A stretch of DNA of 64,000 nt from Phyllobacterium zundukense (GTDB taxonomy: Bacteria > Pseudomonadota > Alphaproteobacteria > Rhizobiales > Rhizobiaceae), in NCBI RefSeq assembly GCF_002764115.1, contig NZ_CP017943.1, positions 62,001 to 126,000 of the forward strand. Direction: 5' to 3'. This document shows, in pieces, positions 26,400-35,126 of the stretch. The translations under genes were made by a program, and so were the position numbers. How positions within the stretch are numbered: position 1 is the stretch's first letter; every line of letters starts with the position of its first letter. Under the pieces are notes generated by a model. It saw only the letters and a program-made list of their open reading frames with translations. It searched no databases and was not told the origin of the DNA.

Positions 26400-27087
26400 G
26401 AGACTGCGTTCGCGCTACGGCCGCATCGAGGTGCTGCACGGCATCGAGCTCGATGTCGCCTCGGGCGAAATCGTTGCCGTGGTCGGCGCCAACGGCGCCG
26501 GCAAGACGACGCTGCTCAAATGCCTCTCCGGCATCCAGCCGGTCTCGGCGGGCTCGATCCTATTCCGCGGCGAGGCGCTGACGACAGTGCCGGCGCATGC
26601 CCGCGTGAAACGCGGCCTCGCCCAGTCGCCGGAGGGTCGGCAGATCTTTACCAACCTGACGGTGGAAGAAAATCTCCGGCTCGGCGCCTATCTCTTCGCC
26701 GACGACAAGGTGGACCGCGACATGCAGGACGCCTTCGTGATGTTTCCGATCCTCAAGGAGAAGCGGAATCTCGCGGCAGGTGGTCTTTCCGGCGGGCAGC
26801 AGCAGATGCTGGCGATCGCCCGCGCGTTGATGGCGCGCCCCTCCTGCCTGCTGCTCGATGAGCCGAGCATGGGCCTTGCGCCCATTCTTGTCGCCCAGAT
26901 TTTCGACGTGGTGAAGAGCATGAAGGCGCTCGGCGTCACCGTGCTCCTCGTCGAGCAGAACGCGTTTGGCGCGCTGTCCGTTGCCGACCGGGGCTATGTC
27001 ATGGAGACGGGGCGCATCACCATGTCCGGCCCCGCCGCCGACCTGATCGCGGACGAACGTATCCGCGCCGCTTACCTGGGAATATGA
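26386..27087 (+). CDS. Liv-type ABC transporter ATP-binding protein (LivF family)
   Basis: 233 aa from the ATG at 26386. Walker [10 protein letters not shown], signature [15 protein letters not shown], Walker [13 protein letters not shown] and H-loop VEQNAFGAL (glutamine in place of histidine-aspartate, normal for LivF) are all present. It completes a five-gene importer lying between paaN and a beta-oxidation enzyme. Confidence 0.93.
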   Translation: MLTVERLRSRYGRIEVLHGIELDVASGEIVAVVGANGAGKTTLLKCLSGIQPVSAGSILFRGEALTTVPAHARVKRGLAQSPEGRQIFTNLTVEENLRLGAYLFADDKVDRDMQDAFVMFPILKEKRNLAAGGLSGGQQQMLAIARALMARPSCLLLDEPSMGLAPILVAQIFDVVKSMKALGVTVLLVEQNAFGALSVADRGYVMETGRITMSGPAADLIADERIRAAYLGI

Positions 27088-27091
27088 GACC

Positions 27092-29152
27092 ATGACCGTC
27101 ACCATTGTCAGCGAAAACGCCATCGCCGTCGTCACCGTCGACAACCCGCCCGTCAACGCGCTGTCGCAGGCGCTGCGCCAGGCCCTCGTCGATGCGGTGG
27201 CGGACCTCGATGCGGATACGGCGGTAGAGGCTGTCGTGCTGATCTGCGCCGGCCGCACCTTCATCGCCGGGGCGGATGTCAGCGAGTTCGGCAAGCCGCC
27301 GCAGCCGCCGCATCTGCCGGATGTGGTTGCAAGCATCGAGGGTGCGAAAAAGCCCTGGGTCGCGGCGATCCATGGCAGCGCGCTCGGCGGTGGCCTCGAG
27401 GTCGCGCTCGGCTGCGCGTATCGCGTGGCGGTCCCCACCGCCAGTCTTGGCCTGCCGGAGGTCAAGCTCGGCATCATCCCCGGCGCCGGCGGCACGGTGC
27501 GCCTGCCGCGCCTGATCGGTCCCGCCGCCGCTGTCGATCTGGTGACGAGCGGCAGCCCGGTCGGGGCGAAGAAGGCGAAAGCCCTGGGCCTTATCGATGC
27601 GGTGATTGATGGCGACCTTCGGGCCGGTGCCATTGCCTTCGCGAATAAAGTTGCAGAAAGGTCCTTGCCTCAGCCGATCTCCGGTCGCGCCGTGCCGGCG
27701 GTCGAGTCCGGCTTCTGGGACACTGCGGAAAAGGCGGTCGCCGCCAAGGCGAAACGCGAAGTTGCGCCGCTCATGGCGCTCGCATCCGTCCGCAACGCCA
27801 GCGAGACGGATTTCGCTAGCGCCATGGCCTTCGAGCGCGAGACCTTTCTGGACCTGCGGGGCTCGGCGCAGGCGGCGGCGCTGCGCCATGTCTTCTTCGC
27901 TGAGCGCGCCGCGCCCCGCCCGCCGGAGCTTGCCGGTGTGACGCCGCGCGAGATCCACTCGGCCGCGGTCATTGGCGGCGGGACTATGGGTGCCGGCATT
28001 GCCGCAGCCCTGCGCGATGCCGGTCTTGCGATCGTTCTCATCGAGCGTGACAGGGCGGCGGTCGAGCGCGGGCTTGCCAATATCCGCGCCATCTTCGAGG
28101 GCTCGGTAAAGCGCGGCCGCATCACGCAGGAAGTCTCAGACGAGCGCATGGCGGGGGTCACCGGCAGTGAAGATTACGGCTCGCTTGCCAATACCGACCT
28201 CGTCATCGAAGCGGTCTTCGAGGATATTGGGATCAAGCGCGCTGTCTTCGGGAAACTCTCCGAGGTTTGCCGGCCGGATGCGGTGCTGGCTACCAACACC
28301 TCCTATCTCGACCCCAATGCGATCAGCGAAGGAATCGCCCATCCGGAGCGCTTTCTCGGCCTGCATTTCTTCAGCCCAGCCCATGTCATGAAGCTGCTGG
28401 AGATCGTGCCCACTGAAACGACGGCGCCCCAGGTGCTGACGACAGGTTTTGCGCTCGCACGCCATTTAGGCAAGATTCCAGTCCGCGCCGGCAACTGCGA
28501 TGGCTTCATCGGCAATCGCATCCTGAAGGTCACGCGCGCGCAGGCCGAACGGTTGCTGCTTTCCGGCGCGACGCCCTCGGCCGTCGACGCGGCCATGCGC
28601 GCCTTCGGTCTGCCGATGGGCCCCTTCGAGGCGCAGGATCTCGGCGGTCTCGACATCGCCGCCTTTCAGCGCAAGGCCGCCCGCGAGCGTGGCGAAACGC
28701 CCTTTGCGCCCGTGGCTGACCGGCTTTGCGCCAACGAGCGTTTCGGCCAGAAATCCGGCGGCGGCTGGTACGACTACCAGCCCGGCCACCGTGCACCAAA
28801 ATCGTCCGAAACGGTAGCGGCGATTATCGCCGAGGAGGCCGCCGGCCGGCCGCAGCGGGTTTGGGACGAGGCCGAGATTGCCGATGCGATCATCTTGCCG
28901 ATGGTCAACGAAGCGACGCGTATTCTGGAGGAGCGCGTGGCGTTGCGCGCGGCCGATATCGATCTTGTGAAAATTCACGGCTACGGGTTCCCGCGCTGGC
29001 GCGGCGGGCCAATGCATTATGCCGAGGCGCGTGGCCTTTCGGAGGTCGTGGCGGTGCTTGACCGGCTCGCGGCCGAAGGACTTACCGAGCCGCCGCACGA
29101 GGGCCTGCGCCGGGCGGCGAAAGCGGGCGGTTTTTCAGCGCTTGCCGGATAG
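27092..29152 (+). CDS. FadB-like bifunctional enoyl-CoA hydratase / 3-hydroxyacyl-CoA dehydrogenase
   Basis: 686 aa, four bases after the LivF-type gene. The N-terminal crotonase domain (about 1-190) has [14 protein letters not shown] and [15 protein letters not shown]. The C-terminal 3-hydroxyacyl-CoA dehydrogenase has the NAD motif [23 protein letters not shown], and [21 protein letters not shown] with the catalytic histidine. The last 100 residues carry the second HAD helical repeat ([14 protein letters not shown]). In this cluster it can supply the PaaF and PaaH steps (hydration and NAD oxidation of dehydroadipyl-CoA), for which no separate genes are seen. Confidence 0.92.
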   Translation: MTVTIVSENAIAVVTVDNPPVNALSQALRQALVDAVADLDADTAVEAVVLICAGRTFIAGADVSEFGKPPQPPHLPDVVASIEGAKKPWVAAIHGSALGGGLEVALGCAYRVAVPTASLGLPEVKLGIIPGAGGTVRLPRLIGPAAAVDLVTSGSPVGAKKAKALGLIDAVIDGDLRAGAIAFANKVAERSLPQPISGRAVPAVESGFWDTAEKAVAAKAKREVAPLMALASVRNASETDFASAMAFERETFLDLRGSAQAAALRHVFFAERAAPRPPELAGVTPREIHSAAVIGGGTMGAGIAAALRDAGLAIVLIERDRAAVERGLANIRAIFEGSVKRGRITQEVSDERMAGVTGSEDYGSLANTDLVIEAVFEDIGIKRAVFGKLSEVCRPDAVLATNTSYLDPNAISEGIAHPERFLGLHFFSPAHVMKLLEIVPTETTAPQVLTTGFALARHLGKIPVRAGNCDGFIGNRILKVTRAQAERLLLSGATPSAVDAAMRAFGLPMGPFEAQDLGGLDIAAFQRKAARERGETPFAPVADRLCANERFGQKSGGGWYDYQPGHRAPKSSETVAAIIAEEAAGRPQRVWDEAEIADAIILPMVNEATRILEERVALRAADIDLVKIHGYGFPRWRGGPMHYAEARGLSEVVAVLDRLAAEGLTEPPHEGLRRAAKAGGFSALAG

Positions 29153-29232
29153 AGGACGATAGGCAAGCGCTGCGGACTGTGATGAGATAGTCTGTGAGAT
29201 GGAAGCAATCTGTTAGAGCCGGGGAGCGCACG

Positions 29233-30159
29233 ATGCAGTCGCTTATGACGCCGGGACACAGGCCTGTACCGGTAGAAATTCTCGAAGCGGAGATCAGGCG
29301 GGTCTGCGGTTCGTTCAATCTTGAGCCGATGCGGCGCACGGGCGTGGTCGATGGCGACGTCACCACACGCCGCGTCGGCCCCTTCGATACGGCGGTCGTC
29401 GCGCTCGATGCTTCCGAGGTCGTGCGCAGTACCCGCTCCATCCGGCAGGATCCCGGCGAATACTTTTTCCTGCTGGTGCAGGATGCCGGCCAGTGTCGCG
29501 TGGAGCAGGGCGATCATGTTGCCGAACTCTCACCCGGCGACATGTTCCTGGTCGATTCCGTCAAACCGTCCACCTTCCTCTACCGCGGCGAGCGCTCGAA
29601 CCAAGTGTCGTTGCATATTCCGCGTGATGAGATGATGCACCGCTTCGGCGCCGCCTGCACCGGCGGTCTTTCGATATCGAGGAACGATCCGCTCTGGCTT
29701 GCTATGCGCGCCGTCATTGCAAAAATGCTACTGGAAGAAGGTGCGCAGGCGCAGCTCGCCGAAGCGTTCCTCTGTCTCATCGGGGCCTATCTGCATTCGA
29801 GCCGCGCGACGGGGATGGCGGCGCCTGCGGAGACCCTGCTTTCCCGCGCGCTGGCGATGATCGACCGCTACCGAGCTGACCCGACCTTCGGCCCGCGTGA
29901 ACTGGCCTTCCGCCTCAATGTCTCGGAGCGCATGTTGCAGCGGCATTTCCGACCGCTCGGCGAAACGCCCAGTCACCGGCTGATCAATCGCCGGCTGGAG
30001 CTTGCCCATGCGCGGCTGTCCGCCCGCAAGGGGGACCAGCCCTCGGAAGGTGTCACCGCCGTCGCCTTCGACTGCGGCTTCAACGACCTTTCCTATTTCT
30101 ACCGCGAGTTTCGCAAGAAATACGGCGCGACACCGGGCACGGTTGCACGCTGCCATTGA
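29233..30159 (+). CDS. AraC family regulator (FeaR-like)
   Basis: 308 aa from the ATG at 29233 with GGGGAG at 29221-29226. The N-terminal part is the cupin-like AraC-binding domain seen in FeaR-type regulators (LSPGDMFLVDSVKPSTFLYRG, read in pieces). The C-terminal 100 residues hold the two AraC helix-turn-helix units, ending FDCGFNDLSYFYREFRKKYGATPG. FeaR activates amine oxidase and aldehyde dehydrogenase genes for phenylethylamine in E. coli. The next two genes here are exactly an aldehyde dehydrogenase and a copper amine oxidase. Confidence 0.9.
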   Translation: MQSLMTPGHRPVPVEILEAEIRRVCGSFNLEPMRRTGVVDGDVTTRRVGPFDTAVVALDASEVVRSTRSIRQDPGEYFFLLVQDAGQCRVEQGDHVAELSPGDMFLVDSVKPSTFLYRGERSNQVSLHIPRDEMMHRFGAACTGGLSISRNDPLWLAMRAVIAKMLLEEGAQAQLAEAFLCLIGAYLHSSRATGMAAPAETLLSRALAMIDRYRADPTFGPRELAFRLNVSERMLQRHFRPLGETPSHRLINRRLELAHARLSARKGDQPSEGVTAVAFDCGFNDLSYFYREFRKKYGATPGTVARCH

Positions 30160-30166
30160 CGCTTTT

Positions 30167-30195
30167 GTCCAAGACGCGGGTCGGCGCCGTCCAAG
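30167..30195 (+). promoter_or_regulatory. Candidate AraC-type direct repeat
   Basis: GTCCAAG occurs at 30167-30173 and again at 30189-30195, start-to-start 22 bases, about two DNA turns, upstream of the aldehyde dehydrogenase. AraC-family activators typically bind such direct repeats. Only seven bases are conserved, so chance is possible. Confidence 0.35.
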
Positions 30196-30273
30196 TCTGA
30201 GGCTCTGCCAACCTCTATCCTCTGCCGCCAAATGTCCCTCCGCAGGAGGCGGCCGTTCATGGAGGAGGAAATG

Positions 30274-31677
30274 ATGGAATTCAAGGCAACCATCGGCGGC
30301 AAGCCGGCCCATGTCAGCTCGGATTTTACCGTGCTCAACCCGGCGACGGGCGAGGAAGTCGGTCGCGCGCCGAATATGGGCGGGGCCGAACTAGGGGCGG
30401 CTATCGCCGCCGCCAAGGCGGCGTTTATATCCTGGTCGACGCAGAGCGACGAAGCCTTGCAGGCCGCCTGCGCAGCCGTTACGGCCAAGATCGAGGAACA
30501 CGCGGCGGAGCTTGCCGAGATCATCACGCTGGAGCAGGGCAAGCCCCTGAACGGCCTCGGCTCGCGCTGGGAGGTGGGCGGCGCTGTCGCCTGGGCGGGC
30601 TATACGACCGGCCTTTCGATTCCCGTCAAGGTGTTGCAGGACAATGAGCAGGGGCGCATCGAGCTGCATCGCAAGCCGCTCGGTGTCGTCGGTTCCATCA
30701 CACCGTGGAATTTCCCAGTCATGATCGCCGTCTGGCATATTCTTCCAGCACTGCGCACGGGCAATACCGTCGTCGTAAAGCCTTCGCCTTATACGCCGCT
30801 TTCGACGCTGCGACTGGTGCAGATCATAAACGAGGTGCTGCCGCCAGGTGTCGTCAATGTGGTGACGGGCGACGATAAGGCGTTCAATCTCGGTGCCGCC
30901 ATGTCGGCGCATCCCGATATCCGCAAGATAGTCTTCACCGGCTCCTGCGCCACGGGGCAGAAGGTCATGCAGTCCGCTGCCGAGACGATGAAGCGCCTGA
31001 CGCTGGAAATGGGCGGCAATGACGCTGGCATCGTACTGCCCGATGCCGATCCGCAAAAGATCGCCGAAGGCCTCTTCTGGGGCGCCTTTATCAACAACGG
31101 CCAGACCTGCGCGGCGATGAAGCGGCTCTATGTGCACGAGTCGATCCACGATGCCGTCTGCGATGCACTCGTGGCCTATGCGAAGAATATTCCGGTCGGC
31201 AACGGCATGGAGGAGGCGAGCATCCTCGGCCCGATCCAGAACCGTATGCAGTTCGACAAGGTTTCGCGCCTCGTCGCGGACGCCAAGGGGCGAGGTGCGC
31301 TGCTGCTCGGCGGCGCGCCCGGCGAGGGCCTGTTCTTCCCGCCGACCATCATCGCCGGCCTTCGCAACGGCGATGCGCTCGTAGACGAGGAGCAGTTCGG
31401 CCCCGCCTTGCCGATCATCCGCTATTCCGACGTGGAGGAGGCGATCCGGCTCGCCAACGACAGCCCGAACGGGCTTGGCGGCTCGGTATGGTCATCCGAT
31501 ATCGAGGCCGCAAGAAAGGTCGCGAGCCGCATGGCCTGCGGCTCAGTCTGGATCAACAAGCACGGCGCCATCCAGCCGAATGCGCCTTTCGGCGGCGTGA
31601 AGGCGTCCGGCCTAGGGGTGGAGTTCGCGGAGGAGGGGCTTGCCGAATACACCGATATCCAGGTGGTCTTCGCGTGA
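30274..31677 (+). CDS. Aldehyde dehydrogenase, probable phenylacetaldehyde dehydrogenase
   Basis: 467 aa from the ATG at 30274, which has GGAGGAGG at 30261-30268; in-frame ATGs at 30271 and 30259 are alternatives. Motifs: ITPWNFPVMIAVWHILPAL, FTGSCATGQKV, the glutamate in LEMGGNDAGIV, and the catalytic cysteine in NNGQTCAAMKR. It is followed by a copper amine oxidase and preceded by a FeaR-like regulator, so oxidation of phenylacetaldehyde to phenylacetate is the likely role (FeaB equivalent; inferred from context). Confidence 0.88.
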   Translation: MEFKATIGGKPAHVSSDFTVLNPATGEEVGRAPNMGGAELGAAIAAAKAAFISWSTQSDEALQAACAAVTAKIEEHAAELAEIITLEQGKPLNGLGSRWEVGGAVAWAGYTTGLSIPVKVLQDNEQGRIELHRKPLGVVGSITPWNFPVMIAVWHILPALRTGNTVVVKPSPYTPLSTLRLVQIINEVLPPGVVNVVTGDDKAFNLGAAMSAHPDIRKIVFTGSCATGQKVMQSAAETMKRLTLEMGGNDAGIVLPDADPQKIAEGLFWGAFINNGQTCAAMKRLYVHESIHDAVCDALVAYAKNIPVGNGMEEASILGPIQNRMQFDKVSRLVADAKGRGALLLGGAPGEGLFFPPTIIAGLRNGDALVDEEQFGPALPIIRYSDVEEAIRLANDSPNGLGGSVWSSDIEAARKVASRMACGSVWINKHGAIQPNAPFGGVKASGLGVEFAEEGLAEYTDIQVVFA

Positions 31678-31704
31678 GAGAAATAAGCAAAAGAGGGAAC
31701 GATC

Positions 31705-33681
31705 ATGAGACTGACGAAAGATCTGGCCGCAACGGCACTGGCCTTTGGCCTTGCCGCTGCCGTGGCTGCCGCCCACCCGCTCGACGGGCTAACGGCTGAA
31801 GAATATCAGAAGATCAACCAGATTCTTCGCGAGCAGAAGATTGCGGACGACGACACGCTCTATCCGCTGATCGAGTTAAAGGAGCCGGCCAAGACCGATG
31901 TGCTCGCCTGGAAGGAAGGCGACAACCTCGACCGCAAGGCGACGGTCTATTTCACCAGCGTGGACGGTTTCAGCGAGGCCGTCGTCAACATCACCAAAGG
32001 CACGGTCGAGAGCAACGCCAAGACGGCCGGCCAGCCGATGGTTCTCTTCACGGAGTTCATGAACGCGCTGGAAGGCGCGCTCGGCCATCCCGACATGGTA
32101 GCGGGGCTCACCAAGCGCGGGCTGAAGCGGGAGCAGGCCTTCTGTCTGCCGCTGACCGGCGGCAACTTCTTCACACAGGAATACCAGAACTCCCGCCTGA
32201 TGAAGGTGCCGTGCTACCACGTGCCGGATGGCTCCAACTTTTATGCAAAGCCGATCGAAGGCCTTTTCGCCGTCTACGACATCGGCAAGAAGGAAGTGCT
32301 GCGCGTCATCGATACGGGTGCGATCGACCTGCCGAAGGATAGCTGGGGCTATACCGAGGAAGAGGTCGCCAAACGCTTGCCGTTGCGTCCCGAGTCTAAG
32401 CCCGTCACGCTCGTGCAGGGAGGCGGACCGAACTACAAGATCAACGGCAGCCATCTCGAATGGGATATCTGGCGTTTCAACTTCCGGGTCGACAAGCGGC
32501 CGGGCCTGGTCCTCTCCAATCTCGACGTCAACGATGATGGCACCTGGCGCTCGGTCATATACCAGGCACATCTTTCCGAAGTCTTCGTACCCTATATGGA
32601 CCCGACCGAAGGCTGGTACTGGCGTACCTATATGGACAGCGGGGAATATGGTTTCGGCCTCTTCCTGAGCCCGCTTCGAGCAGGGATCGACTGCCCCGCG
32701 CACGCCACCTTCCTGCCGGCGACGATCGCCGACGACAAAGGCATCCCGCTCGTCATTCCGGATGCGATCTGCGTCTTCGAGCGCAGTATCGGCGATCCGG
32801 CCTGGCGCCACTTCGAGGTTTTTGCGCAGACGCCGGACAAGCCGGTGCCGGCGGAAGGCCGCCCGGCGACGGAACTGGTCGTGCGTACGGCCTCCGAAGT
32901 CGGCAACTATGACTACCTCATCGACTATCGCCTGCAGCAAAACGGTCAGATCAACATCTATGTTGGCGCGACGGGCCTCGATGCGGTGAAAGGTGTTGCT
33001 TCCACTTCGATGAAGGATCCGACGGCGAAGGCGGATACGGCCTATGGCACCCTGATCGCGCCTAACCTCGTCGCCGCCAACCACGACCACTACTTCAACT
33101 TCCGCGTCGACTTCGACGTCGACCAACCGGTGAACCATTTCTCGACCATGGACATCGTTCCGGGGAAACTCGATCCGTCAAGCCCTCGCAAGTCGATGTG
33201 GACGGTGCAGCATTCCATGCCCCATACGGAGATGGAGGCGCGCTACAAACTCTCGGCCATGCAGCCGCGCTACTTCCACATCTCCAACCCATCGCGCGAA
33301 GGCTATCTCGGCCACGAGCCCGGTTGGATGATCCATCACGGCAATGTCGCCTATGGTCCCTATGACTATGCCAATGACCCGCCGATGAAGCGCAACGCCT
33401 ACATCGAGTACTCGGTCTGGAACACGGTCCACGATCCTGAGCAGCGTTACGCGGGCGGAAAGTTCGCCATGCAAAGCGACGGGTCTGACACATTGGCTGA
33501 ATGGGTGAAGAAGGATCAGAGCCTGATGGGCAAGGACATCGTCACCTGGTTCTCCGCCGGCTTCCACCACATTCCGCGCATGGAGGACTGGCCGGTCATG
33601 TCGACGGAATGGAAGACCGTGCACATCATGCCGCACAACTTCTTCGCCCACAATCCGGCGCTGACGCTCAGAAAGAAGTGA
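31705..33681 (+). CDS. tynA: Periplasmic copper-containing primary-amine oxidase
   Basis: 658 aa with a signal peptide ending near AAAHP (residue 23), so the enzyme acts in the periplasm. The topaquinone precursor is Y402 in VGNYDYLID, the catalytic base D311 is in YMDSGEYGFG, and the copper ligands are H460 and H462 (NHDHYFNF) and H644 (MPHNFF). All key residues are present. It converts primary amines such as phenylethylamine or tyramine with oxygen and water into aldehyde, ammonia and hydrogen peroxide. It lacks the extra N-terminal domain of the E. coli enzyme, as many family members do. It supplies substrate for the preceding dehydrogenase and the paa cluster. Confidence 0.95.
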   Translation: MRLTKDLAATALAFGLAAAVAAAHPLDGLTAEEYQKINQILREQKIADDDTLYPLIELKEPAKTDVLAWKEGDNLDRKATVYFTSVDGFSEAVVNITKGTVESNAKTAGQPMVLFTEFMNALEGALGHPDMVAGLTKRGLKREQAFCLPLTGGNFFTQEYQNSRLMKVPCYHVPDGSNFYAKPIEGLFAVYDIGKKEVLRVIDTGAIDLPKDSWGYTEEEVAKRLPLRPESKPVTLVQGGGPNYKINGSHLEWDIWRFNFRVDKRPGLVLSNLDVNDDGTWRSVIYQAHLSEVFVPYMDPTEGWYWRTYMDSGEYGFGLFLSPLRAGIDCPAHATFLPATIADDKGIPLVIPDAICVFERSIGDPAWRHFEVFAQTPDKPVPAEGRPATELVVRTASEVGNYDYLIDYRLQQNGQINIYVGATGLDAVKGVASTSMKDPTAKADTAYGTLIAPNLVAANHDHYFNFRVDFDVDQPVNHFSTMDIVPGKLDPSSPRKSMWTVQHSMPHTEMEARYKLSAMQPRYFHISNPSREGYLGHEPGWMIHHGNVAYGPYDYANDPPMKRNAYIEYSVWNTVHDPEQRYAGGKFAMQSDGSDTLAEWVKKDQSLMGKDIVTWFSAGFHHIPRMEDWPVMSTEWKTVHIMPHNFFAHNPALTLRKK

Positions 33682-34006
33682 AGGCGATGGGGCCCGGGTT
33701 AATCCCGGGCTTCGCACCGTCAAATACCGCCCCCATCCTAATGATCCTGGAAGCGCCGCCTTGCGCACGACACCGGACCGAGGGAGTGGGGCGTTTCGCC
33801 GGGGGGCCGTTTTGCCGTTCACAGAACGTCGGGGAAGCGCGTTGAAGCGCAGCCCCGAAATCCGGCACGATCTACAGTGTTATGCTGTTGACCCGCGCCG
33901 AATCGAGCGGGAGCTGCCGTCAAAATCTCGGCGAGCGCCAGTAACGTAGAGTTCAACAAGGAAAAGGAGCGCCCCCGCGGAAAGCCGCCCTTTGCCCCCT
34001 GGCAGT
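33682..34006. other. Intergenic region without recognised gene
   Basis: About 325 bases between the amine oxidase and the convergent TetR gene. Apart from a terminator-like hairpin just after the oxidase, no coding similarity is seen; short open stretches here have no ribosome binding site or recognisable motif. The segment may mark an old junction between the phenylethylamine block and the next cluster. Confidence 0.5.
33692..33710 (+). terminator. Hairpin after the amine oxidase gene
   Basis: GCCCGGG (33692-33698) and CCCGGGC (33704-33710) form a seven-pair GC stem with loop TTAAT, eleven bases after the stop. The downstream sequence is not T-rich, so it is a weak or processing-type terminator candidate. 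Confidence 0.45.
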
Positions 34007-34630
34007 CTACACGCCACTGCACGTTTTCGGAAATTGTTCGACGATCAATCTCGATAGCGCATCGAAAGTTGATAGCATCTCCGAAAGTCGGTCCGGTGAC
34101 TTTGCGACTTCTCTAGCGCACTCCCGCATTGCTCCGGTAAGAAGGACAGATACGGGCTCCGCGTGTTCCGGTGCGAACCCCACCGTCGCTAGATCACTGG
34201 TTATCATATCTCGAAAAGCCGCCGACGCATAACCGACGACCGGCTCTAGCAACGGACTTAGCACAGGACTCAGCATCATATAGAAGTGCCCGACCTTCTT
34301 CTCCGCACAAACGGAGAGTAGCGCTTCCGCCAGAGCGAGTATCTTCTCTGCGGCGGCGGTTTTCTCATCGTGTGCCTCTCTCGCAGAGGCAACTACCCGC
34401 CGCGAGACCAAGGTGTAGAGTTCCCGTAGCATCTCATCGACACCACCTGGAAAATGGGAATAGGCTGTCGTCTTGGATGCGCCCACCCGCTTGGCCACTA
34501 CGTCCATCGAGCACGCTGACAGCCCCCCTTCACTGAAAAGGTCAAGAACGACATCTAGCAGTTCCTGGCGTGCTCTCAGACGATTCTTTTCGCGCAATGT
34601 CATCGGTTTGGACTGGTTCATGGGGGACAT
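34007..34630 (-). CDS. TetR/AcrR family regulator
   Basis: 207 aa. The helix-turn-helix is ELLDVVLDLFSEGGLSACSMDVVA then VGASKTTAYSHFPGGVDEM (about residues 22-66). An in-frame ATG nine bases in (MNQSKP) could also start translation. The gene is divergent from the APC permease operon, so it probably controls that cluster. The ligand is unknown; amino-alcohol or amine substrates fit the neighbours. Confidence 0.88.
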   Translation of the reverse strand: MSPMNQSKPMTLREKNRLRARQELLDVVLDLFSEGGLSACSMDVVAKRVGASKTTAYSHFPGGVDEMLRELYTLVSRRVVASAREAHDEKTAAAEKILALAEALLSVCAEKKVGHFYMMLSPVLSPLLEPVVGYASAAFRDMITSDLATVGFAPEHAEPVSVLLTGAMRECAREVAKSPDRLSEMLSTFDALSRLIVEQFPKTCSGV

Positions 34631-34716
34631 ATAACCTGCATTCTTACAGAAGAGAAGGGAAACCGGTCGCCTTTTGTGAAAATTGGACTATCAGTTCAGA
34701 TTTTTAACTATTTGTA

Positions 34717-34745
34717 TTGATTGTTGACTGCCTGTGAGGTATAGT
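34717..34745 (+). promoter_or_regulatory. Sigma-70-like promoter for the permease operon
   Basis: TTGATT (34717-34722), a 17-base spacer and TATAGT (34740-34745) give a good housekeeping promoter reading toward the APC permease. Transcription would begin near 34752, about 375 bases before the permease start, leaving a long leader. Confidence 0.55.
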
Positions 34746-34788
34746 GGCTATCGAAGGGCCAAAACGGTCAATCAAAAGGGGAACAAAA

Positions 34789-34950
34789 ATGAGTCCGTTA
34801 CAACTGGCAGCTGACGTCGCCTTGATGCGTCGTGTTTCGAAAGCGGTGATCTTGCAGCGATCATTCAGTCTAAAAAGACTGAAGCCGGCTCAAATTTCTC
34901 ATCTGAGAGAGCACCAGGGTCAGGCAGGCCGGGCCGCTCCCGGAAAATAG
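34789..34950 (+). CDS. Possible small leader ORF, 53 aa
   Basis: ATG at 34789 preceded by AAAAGGGG (34776-34783). The predicted product is basic (many R, K and Q) with no recognised domain or membrane segment. It lies inside the long leader of the permease operon. It overlaps a seven-pair stem (34864-34883), so translation could influence RNA folding. It may equally be non-coding chance. Confidence 0.25.
   Translation: MSPLQLAADVALMRRVSKAVILQRSFSLKRLKPAQISHLREHQGQAGRAAPGK
34864..34883 (+). promoter_or_regulatory. Leader hairpin upstream of the APC permease
   Basis: TTCAGTC (34864-34870) pairs with GACTGAA (34877-34883) around loop TAAAAA. A further palindrome CAGGCATGCCTG lies at 35002-35013. 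These sit within the untranslated region between the promoter and the permease start. No known riboswitch consensus was recognised. Confidence 0.4.
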
Positions 34951-35126
34951 GATCGCCGCTCGCTGTTGCGCCGGTTTCGGCGTGGCTTAGGGCAAGATGC
35001 TCAGGCATGCCTGCCAGCAGCGTGGGCTTCGCAATTATTCCAACACGTCTTTCACCAACTCCGACCGGTGGTTGCTGGGGTTTGCCCTGTCGTGACTGCT
35101 TGCGGACACATCTGGGAGTTTGCACT

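Noticed and set aside
33501..33949. Short plus-strand frames over and after the amine oxidase end
   Set aside because: Overlap the oxidase in another frame or lack start signals; no recognisable domain.
34861..35040. Possible glycine or guanidine riboswitch before the APC permease
   Set aside because: Fragments such as GAGAGAGCACC looked suggestive, but the conserved cores of those classes could not be laid out; kept only as an unassigned leader with stems.
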